The position numbers and the translations under genes were made by a program. A stretch of 64,000 nt of DNA from Clostridium_I sp963725425 (GTDB taxonomy: Bacteria; Bacillota; Clostridia; Clostridiales; Clostridiaceae): the NCBI GenBank assembly GCA_963725425.1, contig CAVRYJ010000045.1, positions 434,001 through 498,000 on the forward strand. The letters run 5' to 3'. The notes under the pieces were generated by a model. That model was not told where the DNA came from, ran no database searches, and worked only from the letters and a program-made list of their open reading frames with translations. Below, piece after piece: positions 54,093 to 62,781 of this stretch; position 1 is the stretch's first letter; every line of letters begins with the position of its first letter.

Positions 54093-55532
54093 ATGTATGA
54101 TGTAATAATTATTGGTGCAGGAATTGTAGGTTCTTCCATTGCTAGGGAAATCAGCAAATATAATTTAAAGGTAATAGTGGTTGACAAGGATTTTGACTTA
54201 GCATCTGGAACAACTAAAGCTAACAGTGCAATTGTACATGCGGGGTTTGATGCAAAGCCAAATACTTTTAAAGGCAAATTGAATGCTAAGGGCAATTCTA
54301 TGTTTGAGAAACTATCAAAGGAACTAGATTTTCCATTTAAGAAAAATGGTTCTTTGGTTCTATGTTTTGATGAAAAGGATAAAGAAAAACTAGAATTACT
54401 TAAAAGGCAAGGAGAAATAAATGGAGTACCTGATATTCAAATATTAAATGGGTCGGAAATTAGAAAAATGGAACCTAATATTTCTGAAAATGTAGTAGCA
54501 GCCCTATTTGCTCCCTCAGGCGGAATAGTTTGTCCTTATGAAATGACTGTAGCTTTAGCGGAAAACGCTTTCACTAATGGGGTGGAATTTAATCTTGGGG
54601 CTGAGGTAAAGAATATTAAGAAAATTGATGGTGGATACAGTTTGTTATTAAATGACCATAAATTTATAGAGAGCAAAGTTATTATTAACGCAGCAGGCTT
54701 ATATTCCGATGTAATAAATAATTTGGTTTCCAATGAAAAATTTAATATTGTACCTAGAAAAGGTGAGTATTGTTTGTTTGATAAATCTGTTGGAAAATTG
54801 GTTTCAAAAACTATATTTCAGTTACCTACAAAGGCAGGAAAAGGAGTATTAGTTACTCCAACAGTTGATGGGAATTTACTTATTGGACCAAATTCCATAG
54901 ATATAGAAGATAAAGAAAATTTGGATACTACCAAAGAAGGGTTAGATTACGTTATTGATAAAGCTAGGCTAAGCATAAAAAGTGTACCAACAAGGCAAAT
55001 AATAACCTCATTCTCAGGGTTAAGGGCTAGTAATAAAAGTGGCGATTTTATAATAGGTGAAGTAAAAAATTCTCCTGGGTTTATAAATGCTGCAAGTATT
55101 GATTCACCAGGACTAACATCGGCACCTGCAATAGCAGAAATGGTAGTATCTATTGCAAAGGATATATTAAAACCAGTTCTAAAAGAAAATTTTATAAGTA
55201 AAAGAAAAGGAATTATAAAATTTAGGGAGTTAAGTAATTCAGAAAGAGATATTCTTATAAAGAGTAATCCTGAATATGGGAGAATTGTCTGCAGGTGTGA
55301 AGTGATTACTGAAGGTGAAATAAAAGATGCTATCAGAAGGCCACTAGGCGCTAAAACTATTGATGGGGTTAAAAAGAGAACAAGAGCTGGAATGGGAAGA
55401 TGCCAAGCTGGTTTTTGTACTTCAAGAGTTGTAAATATATTAAGTAAAGAATTAAAAATACCTATCACAGAAGTTACAAAGTTTGGGAAAAAAGCCAACC
55501 TGTTAATTGGTAAGAATAAAGAAAATTTATGA
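54093..55532 (+). CDS. Glycerol-3-phosphate dehydrogenase-like FAD protein (GlpA type)
   Basis: A 479-residue flavoprotein. It has an N-terminal FAD fold (VIIIGAGIVGSSIARE), the DAO domain through GLRASNKSGDF, and a C-terminal BFD-like [2Fe-2S] region with CRCEVITEGEI and GMGRCQAGFC. This is the clostridial anaerobic GlpA layout: it oxidises glycerol-3-phosphate to dihydroxyacetone phosphate. With the two genes that follow it forms a three-subunit set. GGGAGGAA precedes ATG 54093; an open frame from 54006 runs through a repeat element and is not used. Confidence 0.9.
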   Translation: MYDVIIIGAGIVGSSIAREISKYNLKVIVVDKDFDLASGTTKANSAIVHAGFDAKPNTFKGKLNAKGNSMFEKLSKELDFPFKKNGSLVLCFDEKDKEKLELLKRQGEINGVPDIQILNGSEIRKMEPNISENVVAALFAPSGGIVCPYEMTVALAENAFTNGVEFNLGAEVKNIKKIDGGYSLLLNDHKFIESKVIINAAGLYSDVINNLVSNEKFNIVPRKGEYCLFDKSVGKLVSKTIFQLPTKAGKGVLVTPTVDGNLLIGPNSIDIEDKENLDTTKEGLDYVIDKARLSIKSVPTRQIITSFSGLRASNKSGDFIIGEVKNSPGFINAASIDSPGLTSAPAIAEMVVSIAKDILKPVLKENFISKRKGIIKFRELSNSERDILIKSNPEYGRIVCRCEVITEGEIKDAIRRPLGAKTIDGVKKRTRAGMGRCQAGFCTSRVVNILSKELKIPITEVTKFGKKANLLIGKNKENL

Positions 55533-55566
55533 TAATAGTTTTTATAATATGATAGGGAGGTTATTT

Positions 55567-56823
55567 ATGAAAGATATTGATATAGTAATAATTGGAGGAG
55601 GCCCTGCAGGTCTCGCGGCAGCAATATCAGCTAAAGATGATGGTATAGAAAATATTTTAATATTAGAAAGGGAAAATCAACTTGGTGGAATATTAAATCA
55701 ATGTATTCATAATGGGTTTGGACTCCATACCTTTAAGGAAGAACTTACAGGACCAGAATATGCCAGTAGATTTATTGATAAAGTAAATGAATATGAAATA
55801 CCATATATATTGAATACTACGGTATTAGAAATAACAAAAGATAAAGTTATTACAGCTGTTAATGAGACGGGAATCATAGAACTTAGAGCAAAAGCAGTTA
55901 TTTTGGCCATGGGTTGTAGGGAAAGACCTCGTGGAGCAATAAACATTCCAGGTAGCAGATGTGCTGGTATTCTTTCTGCAGGTGCTGCCCAAAAGTTTGT
56001 TAATATTGAAGGATATATGCCTGGCAAGGAAGTTGTTATTCTAGGTTCTGGCGATATCGGATTAATAATGGCTAGAAGGATGACTTTTGAAGGGGCAAAC
56101 GTAAAGGCAGTTGTGGAGCTGCTACCTTATTCAAGTGGTTTAAAAAGGAATGTTGTTCAATGCTTGGATGACTATAATATTCCACTAAAACTTAGTCATA
56201 CTGTTATAGATATAAAAGGAAAGGACAGATTAGAAGGAGTTGTTATAGCAAAGGTTGATGAAAATAAAAAACCAATTAGGGGAACTGAGGAATTAATAAG
56301 TTGTGATACATTACTTCTATCAGTGGGGCTAGTTCCAGAAAACGAATTATCTAAAAGCGCAGGGGTTACATTATCGCCAGTTACAGGTGGAGCAATTGTA
56401 AACGAATCACTAGAAACAAATATTGAAGGAATATTTGCCTGTGGTAATGTCCTTCATGTTCATGACTTAGTTGATAATGTATCTTTGGAAAGTTCCAATG
56501 CAGGAAAAACCGCGGCAAGTTATGTTAAGGATGATAAAAGATATGGAGAGTATATTGAAGTTAGTGGAATTGAGGGCGTAAGGTATACCGTGCCATCATT
56601 AATTAATAGCTCCAAAGTTTATAAGTCTACAACAATAAGATTTAGGGTAGGAGAAGTTTTTAAAGAAAATTATGTATCCTTATATTTTGATGACACTAGG
56701 GTTATGCATATTAAGAAAAAAATTCTTAGCCCAGGTGAAATGGAAGAATTGAAAATTACTAAAGTTTTGCTTGATAAATACTCTAATTGCAAGGAAATAA
56801 CAGTAAAAATAGAAAAGGAGTAA
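55567..56823 (+). CDS. FAD/NAD(P)-dependent oxidoreductase partner of GlpA
   Basis: A 418-residue pyridine-nucleotide-disulphide-type flavoprotein without the redox disulphide. DIVIIGGGPAGLAAAIS is the FAD fold, VVILGSGDIGLIMARR the NAD fold, and GIFACGNVLHVHDLVDNVS the second FAD motif. In clostridial glp clusters it sits between the GlpA-like protein and DUF1667 and probably moves electrons to an acceptor. GGGAGG precedes ATG 55567, 34 bp after the upstream stop. Confidence 0.88.
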   Translation: MKDIDIVIIGGGPAGLAAAISAKDDGIENILILERENQLGGILNQCIHNGFGLHTFKEELTGPEYASRFIDKVNEYEIPYILNTTVLEITKDKVITAVNETGIIELRAKAVILAMGCRERPRGAINIPGSRCAGILSAGAAQKFVNIEGYMPGKEVVILGSGDIGLIMARRMTFEGANVKAVVELLPYSSGLKRNVVQCLDDYNIPLKLSHTVIDIKGKDRLEGVVIAKVDENKKPIRGTEELISCDTLLLSVGLVPENELSKSAGVTLSPVTGGAIVNESLETNIEGIFACGNVLHVHDLVDNVSLESSNAGKTAASYVKDDKRYGEYIEVSGIEGVRYTVPSLINSSKVYKSTTIRFRVGEVFKENYVSLYFDDTRVMHIKKKILSPGEMEELKITKVLLDKYSNCKEITVKIEKE

Positions 56824-56829
56824 AAAGCT

Positions 56830-57192
56830 ATGGAGAAGAGAGAATTAACCTGTATAGGATGTCCAAAGGGATGCGCCCTTAGTGCAGAAATTATTGATAT
56901 GAGTAATGTGAAAATAACAGGGAACAGTTGCAAAATAGGAGAAGAATATGGGAAAAAAGAATGTACTAATCCTACAAGAATTTTGACTTCTACAGTAGAG
57001 GTTATTGGTAGAGAAGAAATAATGCTTCCAGTGAAAACTGAAAGGGATGTTCCAAAAAATAAAATTAAAGAATGTATAAATGCTTTGAAAGGAATAAAGA
57101 TAAGTACACCAATTAATATGGGAGATATAATTTTAAAAGATGTTGCAAATACTGGAGTGAATTTTATAGCAACTAAAAGCATTCAAAAATAG
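56830..57192 (+). CDS. DUF1667 protein, small Cys-containing subunit
   Basis: A 120-residue protein with cysteines in CIGCPKGCAL (C-x2-C-x3-C) and a later NSCKIG and KKECTNP, typical of DUF1667 and suggestive of an Fe-S cluster. It begins 6 bp after the preceding oxidoreductase gene and is the third member of the glycerol-3-phosphate oxidation set. Molecular role unknown; an electron-transfer subunit is inferred. Confidence 0.85.
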   Translation: MEKRELTCIGCPKGCALSAEIIDMSNVKITGNSCKIGEEYGKKECTNPTRILTSTVEVIGREEIMLPVKTERDVPKNKIKECINALKGIKISTPINMGDIILKDVANTGVNFIATKSIQK

Positions 57193-57223
57193 TTGTATAA
57201 AATGCAATAACTTTGATTATATT

Positions 57224-57252
57224 TTGACAAATGTGGACTATACAATTATAAT
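57224..57252 (+). promoter_or_regulatory. glpP promoter
   Basis: Perfect TTGACA (57224-57229), 17-bp spacer, perfect TATAAT (57247-57252), 60 bp before glpP. Confidence 0.9.
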
Positions 57253-57311
57253 ATGTTATGATTAAATGGGATATATTTTTATAGTGCGAAATATAAATTG
57301 GAGGTAACATA

Positions 57312-57887
57312 ATGAATGCTTTTTCCTTTGAACAGCTTTTAATAGAGAATCCAGTAGTTGGAGCCATTAGAAATGATAATGATTTGGAAAAAATAATCAA
57401 CAGTAAAGTTCAAATTGTCTTTATACTTTATGGTTCAATTACAAATGTAAAAAATATAGGCAGTACTTTAAAAAAAGCTGGTAAAATTGTGTTTGTCCAT
57501 TTAGACATGATAGATGGGCTAAAAAATGATCAAAAGGGTATTGAATTTATTAAGGAACAGGTTGATCCTTTTGGAATAATTACTACAAAACAAAATAATA
57601 TTAAGCATGCACATAATTTAGGATTATATACCATCCAGAGGATATTTGTTATAGATTCTTTGTCACTTAAAACTGGTATAAAAAATATACATGCAGTTTC
57701 ACCTAATGCAGTTGAGGTTATGCCAGGTATTGCCAGTAAGATAATAAGGTCTCTTGAAAAGGAGATACATCTTCCTATAATTGCAGGCGGATTAATAAGT
57801 ACAAAAAAAGAAATAATGGAGTCTATAAGTGCAGGTGCTATGGCAGTATCTACTACAGCACAGGAACTTTGGGATTTAAATAGTTAA
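57312..57887 (+). CDS. glpP: Glycerol-3-phosphate-responsive antiterminator
   Basis: A 191-residue RNA-binding antiterminator of the GlpP family. Family features: NPVVGAIRNDNDLE at the N-terminus, FVHLDMIDGL, DPFGIITTKQN, VEVMPGIASKI and IAGGLISTKKEI, forming a small TIM-barrel-like fold that binds glycerol-3-phosphate. It should bind the leader of the downstream glpK-glpF transcript and prevent termination at the hairpin in 57923-57968. GGAGG precedes the ATG. Confidence 0.93.
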   Translation: MNAFSFEQLLIENPVVGAIRNDNDLEKIINSKVQIVFILYGSITNVKNIGSTLKKAGKIVFVHLDMIDGLKNDQKGIEFIKEQVDPFGIITTKQNNIKHAHNLGLYTIQRIFVIDSLSLKTGIKNIHAVSPNAVEVMPGIASKIIRSLEKEIHLPIIAGGLISTKKEIMESISAGAMAVSTTAQELWDLNS

Positions 57888-57896
57888 TAGGTTTCA

Positions 57897-57968
57897 CTTT
57901 ATTTTAGGCTGGAGAAAAAAGAGCCGAGCAAAATAAAGTTATATACTTTATTTAGTTCGGCATTTTTT
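57897..57968 (+). terminator. Leader terminator between glpP and glpK, likely GlpP target
   Basis: GCCGAGCAAAATAAAGT pairs with ACTTTATTTAGTTCGGC (57923-57961), followed by a T-run. The upstream GGTTTCACTTTATTTTAGGC could form the alternative pairing or be the GlpP binding site. As GlpP is encoded just upstream, antitermination here is the simplest reading. Confidence 0.8.
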
Positions 57969-57978
57969 ATATTCGCAA

Positions 57979-57992
57979 AGTAATCGGTTACA
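57979..57992 (-). promoter_or_regulatory. Possible CcpA site (cre) before glpK
   Basis: The minus strand reads TGTAACCGATTACT, close to the cre pattern TGNAANCGNWNNCW. It lies 24 bp before the glpK start, where a bound CcpA would block transcription. It is a single-site match only. Confidence 0.4.
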
Positions 57993-58015
57993 ATTTAAAA
58001 CGGAGGCGTATTAAA

Positions 58016-59506
58016 ATGAGTAAGTATGTAATGGCACTAGACCAAGGAACAACCAGTTCAAGGTGTATTTTGTTTAATAAGAAAGGACTTATTGAAAGCT
58101 CGGCTCAAAAGGAGTTTACTCAGATTTATCCAAATACTGGTTGGGTAGAACATAACCCAATAGAAATATGGTCATCACAATTTTCTGTTGCAATTGAGGC
58201 AATGGCAAAAGTTGGCGCTGCAGCTTCAGACATTGTAGCTGTGGGAATAACTAATCAAAGAGAAACTACAATTGTATGGGATAAAAGGACAGGCCTACCT
58301 GTTTACAATGCTATAGTATGGCAATGCAGAAGGACAGCAAACATGTGCGATGACCTTAAAGCAAAAGGTTTTGATAAGGTTGTAAAGGAAAAGACTGGAT
58401 TAATACTTGATGCATATTTTTCAGGCACAAAGGTTAAATGGATTCTTGATAATGTAGAAGGTGCAAGAGAAAGTGCTGAAAAAGGCAACCTATTATTCGG
58501 AACTGTTGATACTTGGTTAATTTGGAACTTGACTAAGGGAAAAACATATGTAACTGATTATTCCAATGCTTCAAGAACTATGTTGTTTAATATTCATGAA
58601 TTAAAATGGGATGAAGAAATCTTAAAAGAATTAAATATACCATTATCCATGTTACCAGAGGTTAAACCATCAAGTTGTGTTTATGGCAAAACAGATATAG
58701 CTTTGTTTGGAGCAGAGATACCAATAGCAGGAGCAGCTGGAGATCAGCAAGCAGCTTTGTTCGGTCAATGTTGTTATGAACCTGGAACTGCTAAAAATAC
58801 GTACGGAACGGGAGCTTTTCTACTAATGAATACTGGAGATAAAGCCGTAGAATCAAAAAATGGATTATTAACTACTATTGCCTGGGGAGTAGGAGGAAAG
58901 GTTGAATATGCACTGGAAGGTAGTGTATTTATTGCTGGCGCTGCAATTCAATGGTTAAGAGATGAGCTTCGAATGTTTGATAATGCTGCTGATTCTGAGA
59001 GGTATGCAACAGCAGTTGATGATACTAATGGAGTTTACGTAGTTCCTGCTTTTGTAGGACTTGGAGCACCATACTGGGACCCTTATGCAAGAGGCGCAAT
59101 TTTTGGATTAACAAGAGGAGCAAAAAAAGAGCATCTAATTCGAGCTACTTTAGAAGCTGTGGCATATCAAACTAATGACGTGCTAAAAGCAATGCAAGAG
59201 GATTCTGAAATTGAACTTAAAGCTTTGAAGGTGGACGGTGGAGCCTGTGCAAATAATTTCCTAATGCAATTTCAAGCAGATATACTTGGTGTACAAGTTG
59301 ACAGGCCAGAAATAATAGAGACTACAGCACTTGGTGCAGCATATCTTGCAGGCTTAGCTGTTGGCTATTGGAAGGATAAAGAAGACATACGTAGTAACTG
59401 GGCTTTATCAAGATCGTTTATTCCCAATATGGAGGTGGAAAGAAGAGAAGAACTGCTTAGTGGATGGCATAAAGCAATTGAAAAATCCAAGAACTGGGTA
59501 GAATAA
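58016..59506 (+). CDS. glpK: Glycerol kinase
   Basis: A 496-residue FGGY kinase that phosphorylates glycerol to glycerol-3-phosphate with ATP. Family motifs: ALDQGTTSSRCILF at the N-terminus, VGITNQRETT, GTVDTWLIWNLT, GAAGDQQAALFGQ and KVDGGACANNFLMQF. Normal length. CGGAGGCG precedes the ATG. It lies behind the GlpP-type leader terminator and 29 bp upstream of glpF, so glycerol uptake and phosphorylation are co-expressed. Confidence 0.97.
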   Translation: MSKYVMALDQGTTSSRCILFNKKGLIESSAQKEFTQIYPNTGWVEHNPIEIWSSQFSVAIEAMAKVGAAASDIVAVGITNQRETTIVWDKRTGLPVYNAIVWQCRRTANMCDDLKAKGFDKVVKEKTGLILDAYFSGTKVKWILDNVEGARESAEKGNLLFGTVDTWLIWNLTKGKTYVTDYSNASRTMLFNIHELKWDEEILKELNIPLSMLPEVKPSSCVYGKTDIALFGAEIPIAGAAGDQQAALFGQCCYEPGTAKNTYGTGAFLLMNTGDKAVESKNGLLTTIAWGVGGKVEYALEGSVFIAGAAIQWLRDELRMFDNAADSERYATAVDDTNGVYVVPAFVGLGAPYWDPYARGAIFGLTRGAKKEHLIRATLEAVAYQTNDVLKAMQEDSEIELKALKVDGGACANNFLMQFQADILGVQVDRPEIIETTALGAAYLAGLAVGYWKDKEDIRSNWALSRSFIPNMEVERREELLSGWHKAIEKSKNWVE

Positions 59507-59535
59507 TTCAATTATTACTAGGGGGATGTGATTAG

Positions 59536-60240
59536 ATGTCAGCTTATTTAGCCGAATTCTTAGGAACAGCAATATTAATTCTATTAGGTGATGGCGTTGT
59601 AGCAAATGTAGTACTCAATAAAACAAAGGGTAATAGCAGTGGGTGGATAGTTATTTCATTTGGATGGGCTTTGGCTGTTGCCATTCCGGTATTTATTTTC
59701 GGACCAATATCAGGAGGAAGCTTTAACCCAGCTTTGACTTTAGCTTTTGCTGTGATAGGAAAATTTCCTTGGGCTAAAGTACCAGGATATATTATTGCAC
59801 AGATGTTAGGGGCAATAGTAGGGGCTTGCCTAGTATATTTACATTACAAAAATCATTTCGATGTTACAGATGATGCAGATGCAAAACGAGGTGTATTTTG
59901 TACAGCTCCAGCTATAAAAGACACTTTTCAAAACTTTGTTTCGGAATTTATTGGCACTTTCATATTAATATTTACAATTTTAGGCTTTGCAAATACAAAA
60001 CTTGCAGCTGGATTAAGTGGATTCATTGTAGGGGGGATTATTTTAGTAATTGGTTTATCCTTAGGAGGAACAACTGGTTACGCAATTAACCCAGCAAGAG
60101 ATCTAGGACCAAGAATAGCTCATGCATTTCTTCCAATAAAAAATAAGCAAGGTTCTGATTGGGGATACGCATGGATTCCAGTTTTGGGTCCTATATGTGG
60201 AGGTATAGTTGCAGCCGTATTTTTTAAAATGATTTTTTAA
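59536..60240 (+). CDS. glpF: Glycerol uptake facilitator (aquaglyceroporin)
   Basis: A 234-residue, six-helix MIP-family channel. Both pore motifs are present: NPA in GGSFNPALTLAF and NPA in GYAINPARDLGPR. The Asp after the second motif's Arg (NPARD) is the residue associated with glycerol-conducting members. GGGGGATGTG precedes the ATG. Together with glpK it takes glycerol in and traps it. Confidence 0.95.
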   Translation: MSAYLAEFLGTAILILLGDGVVANVVLNKTKGNSSGWIVISFGWALAVAIPVFIFGPISGGSFNPALTLAFAVIGKFPWAKVPGYIIAQMLGAIVGACLVYLHYKNHFDVTDDADAKRGVFCTAPAIKDTFQNFVSEFIGTFILIFTILGFANTKLAAGLSGFIVGGIILVIGLSLGGTTGYAINPARDLGPRIAHAFLPIKNKQGSDWGYAWIPVLGPICGGIVAAVFFKMIF

Positions 60241-60307
60241 TCAGATAGGTTCACGTAAAGATATATTAATTCTTCATGTGATAAGTTTAAACTCGTAAAA
60301 TAAAGAT

Positions 60308-60350
60308 ATAAAAAAAGCTATACAGATAATTATCTGGTAGCCTTTTTTAC
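60308..60350 (+). terminator. Terminator of glpK-glpF
   Basis: AAAAAAGCTATACAGA pairs imperfectly with TCTGGTAGCCTTTTTT around TAATTA, 70 bp after glpF. Confidence 0.75.
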
Positions 60351-60360
60351 GTCCATTTCA

Positions 60361-60420
60361 TTAAGGCATCATCAAAAGAATAACAAGTCAGTATCATTGT
60401 CTATTTATAGTATGCTTCGT
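60361..60420. repeat. Family A palindromic repeat, copy 8
   Basis: TTAAGGCATCATCAAAAGAA is nearly identical to the start of copy 4; the core is AACAAGTCAGTATCATTGTC and the far end is degenerate (TATGCTTCG). Confidence 0.7.
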
Positions 60421-60441
60421 AGCCATTAAAATCCCTCTTTT

Positions 60442-61137
60442 TCATATGGTATCATTATTGTTAGATGGTAGTGATTTATTTCCAAGCTCTGTAAAGATGA
60501 TTTTGTCATAATAATAAAATATAAAACAAATTATACTAGGTATAAAAATTAAAAATACAACAGATACATTCTTACATAAGATGTAAGTAAGGCTAATAAT
60601 TATAACTTTCAATATAGTTATTGGGAATTTTTTTAACATGTAGTATAGTGATAACATAAATAAATCTTTTAATTTAAGTTCAAATCTGCAGTTTATAGGT
60701 AAGGTATATAGGCATAACAATAATGTTATTATAATCAGTACAATAAAAATTATGTAAATGCCACTTTGTGGCATTTTTAAATAGAAGTACTGAAGATCAA
60801 TGAATAATGTGATAAGTATAGTGAGCTCAATTAGCCACAGCTTTAAGTGAGATATAAAATTATGTTTATAGCAATTCCAAAAATATGAAGAAAAATTTAT
60901 ATCCTTTTCACGTATTATTTTACCAGTAGTAGAGTAGAGTGCTCCTAATGATGGACCTAAAGGTATAAGGGAAATAAATAATAGTAATAAACTAAAATTA
61001 CTTGGGGAAATAGCTGTGAATATAAAAAACAGTAAAAGTAGTATATTAGAAATAGCAAAATAAATACTTCCTAGAAAAAATCCGATAATAAAATTTGTTA
61101 TTGTGTAAAGTGGTTTATCGTAAAATTCTTTTTTCAT
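60442..61137 (-). CDS. YesL family (DUF624) membrane protein, second copy
   Basis: A 231-residue protein with about five membrane helices and the YTITNFIIGFFLGSIYFAISN and SLIPLGPSLGALYSTTGKIIRE segments of DUF624. The latter corresponds to IPTGPALVALFSVMGKIVRE in the copy at 24391. ATG at 61137 gives MKKEFYDKPLYTI; an ATG four codons earlier abuts AAAGGA and is an alternative. On the minus strand it lies downstream of a YesM-type kinase gene, separated by an IS110 element, so the two may once have been adjacent. Function unknown. Confidence 0.8.
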   Translation of the reverse strand: MKKEFYDKPLYTITNFIIGFFLGSIYFAISNILLLLFFIFTAISPSNFSLLLLFISLIPLGPSLGALYSTTGKIIREKDINFSSYFWNCYKHNFISHLKLWLIELTILITLFIDLQYFYLKMPQSGIYIIFIVLIIITLLLCLYTLPINCRFELKLKDLFMLSLYYMLKKFPITILKVIIISLTYILCKNVSVVFLIFIPSIICFIFYYYDKIIFTELGNKSLPSNNNDTI

Positions 61138-61191
61138 AATTTTTATCATTCCTTTCGCTTCGCTCAGGCACAAACAAGTTATAAAAAATCA

Positions 61192-61218
61192 TTGCACCTA
61201 TCCTCACTTTGATATAAT
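61192..61218 (+). promoter_or_regulatory. Candidate promoter of the IS110 non-coding RNA
   Basis: TTGCAC (61192-61197), 15-bp spacer, TATAAT (61213-61218). Start of transcription would fall at about 61225, just before the GGGATAGCAA arm. Confidence 0.6.
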
Positions 61219-61224
61219 ATTTTT

Positions 61225-61415
61225 TTATGGGATAGCAATACACTACAGAGCACGGGAGGAGGAGTGGCGAATTTATTTCGACCCCGCATAATTATATGTG
61301 CCGTCATCCTTTCAAGTACAAACAAGTGGGACATTGAGCCCGGACTCTTATCATTGGTAATAAGCCATGTTTATTTAGTCGTTGGATGACAGTCAATGTT
61401 GCTATCCCTTTTTTA
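61225..61415 (+). ncRNA. Candidate IS110 bridge RNA
   Basis: GGGATAGCAA (61229-61238) and TTGCTATCCC (61399-61408) are exact 10-bp complements that close a region of 180 nt, and a T-run follows directly (61409-61415). A promoter lies just upstream and the transposase ATG 26 bp downstream. Internal stem-loops are likely, for example GGCGAATTTATTTCGACC. Bridge RNAs of IS110-group elements lie at the left end and are of this size (the one of IS621 is about 177 nt); they pair with target and donor DNA through internal loops. The call is by position and structure; no expression is shown. Confidence 0.7.
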
Positions 61416-61433
61416 TTCTAGGTGGTGATACTT

Positions 61434-62705
61434 ATGATGAGGCTTACTTACCCCATCTGTTGCGGGCTTGACGTCCACAAAAATGTTATCGTTGCAACCA
61501 TCGTTACTACTGATAAAACTGGAATATCTAAGTATAATCAAAAATCTTTTTCTACAATCAACTCTGATATTCAAAAGTTTCACAATTGGCTAATTGAAAA
61601 TGACTGCAAACATGTCTGTATGGAGTCCACTGGTAAGTACTGGATTCCTATTTTTAATTACCTTGAAAGGGATATTGATGTATGTCTTACACACCCTAAA
61701 TATGTCAAAGCCATTAAAGGTAAGAAAACAGATAAAAAAGATTCTAAATGGATTGCTGATCTCTATAAGTTTGATTTGGTAAGAAGCTCCTTCATTCCAC
61801 CAAAAGACTTTCGTCAACTTCGGGAATTAGCTCGTTATCGTTTCAAATTGGTTTGTATGAAGTCATCTGAAAAGAACCGCATCCAAAACTGTATGACTGT
61901 TTCAAATATTGGAATTGCCAATGTTCTGTCTGATCCCTTTGGCAAAACCGCTACTGAAATCATGACGTATCTTCTTACTAATACGTCTACGACTATTGAC
62001 GACAAAGCTTTGCGTAAGCTTATTAAAAAAAGAGCTACTGCTAAATCTGATGAAATCATTGAAGCTATTAAAGGCTACAATATTGAAAGCGACCAAGCTA
62101 AAAAGTTAGATTTGGCCAGAAAACATCTAGAATATCTAGATAATATGATTACACAAACCGAAGTGGAACTTTATGTTCGTATCAAACCATACTATAAATT
62201 TGTGGAATATATTTCCTCAATCCCTGGTATAACAGAACTTAGTGCCACAATTATTCTTGCAGAAATCGGTGTGAACATGAACATCTTTGATGATGCAAAA
62301 CATCTTTGTTCTTGGTGTGGACTTTCACCTAGTAATAATGAATCCGCTGGCAAGAAAAAATCTGTCCGAATAGCAAAAGCAGGTGCTTATTTAAAACCAA
62401 TGATGGTTCAATGTGCGCTTGCTGCAATTAAGAGCAAAAAACAACCTTATTTTTCAATAAAATATGGACGAATTAAAAAGCGCCGTGGACACAAAAAAGC
62501 AATTATTGCTATTGCCAGAATGATGATGGTATCTATTTACCACATAATTTGTGAGAAACAATCCTTTAATCCAAGAGATTATATTGAATTAATGAATCCA
62601 AATTTCAATCGGCCAAAAGTAACTTTAAATGATACTAATGTTTTTGCTTACCTTGAATCTCAAGGTTATGATACTTCTTTATTAGTTAAATGCAACGATA
62701 ACTAA
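61434..62705 (+). CDS. IS110-family DEDD transposase/recombinase
   Basis: A 423-residue protein. The N-terminal RuvC-like domain has D13 (GLDVHKN), E64 (MESTGKYW), D100 and D103 (KTDKKDSKW), the DEDD set of IS110. A coiled-coil region follows (about 210-255), then a Tnp_20 domain with SIPGITELSATIILAEIG and GLSPSNNESAGKKKS, where the serine near residue 304 is the likely nucleophile. AGGTGG lies before ATG 61434. The frame is intact, so the element could be active, guided by the upstream candidate RNA. Confidence 0.92.
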   Translation: MMRLTYPICCGLDVHKNVIVATIVTTDKTGISKYNQKSFSTINSDIQKFHNWLIENDCKHVCMESTGKYWIPIFNYLERDIDVCLTHPKYVKAIKGKKTDKKDSKWIADLYKFDLVRSSFIPPKDFRQLRELARYRFKLVCMKSSEKNRIQNCMTVSNIGIANVLSDPFGKTATEIMTYLLTNTSTTIDDKALRKLIKKRATAKSDEIIEAIKGYNIESDQAKKLDLARKHLEYLDNMITQTEVELYVRIKPYYKFVEYISSIPGITELSATIILAEIGVNMNIFDDAKHLCSWCGLSPSNNESAGKKKSVRIAKAGAYLKPMMVQCALAAIKSKKQPYFSIKYGRIKKRRGHKKAIIAIARMMMVSIYHIICEKQSFNPRDYIELMNPNFNRPKVTLNDTNVFAYLESQGYDTSLLVKCNDN

Positions 62706-62724
62706 TACTAACTTGTTAATACTT

Positions 62725-62749
62725 CAAAAAAAGGTTCTTACGAACCTTT
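62725..62749 (-). terminator. Terminator of the minus-strand kinase gene
   Basis: Read leftward: AAAGGTTC, GTAA loop, GAACCTTT, then a further T-run. It lies 33 bp past the kinase stop codon and near the right end of the IS110 element. Confidence 0.65.
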
Positions 62750-62781
62750 AATTAAGGTCGCCTCAAATTCCACTTTATTTT

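Larger units (their letters stand above)
61180..62720 (+). mobile_element. IS110-family insertion sequence
   Basis: A DEDD transposase gene preceded by a long non-coding left end with a structured RNA. IS110 elements have no clear terminal inverted repeats, so the ends given are approximate. It lies between two minus-strand genes, the YesM-type kinase and yesL. Confidence 0.6.
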
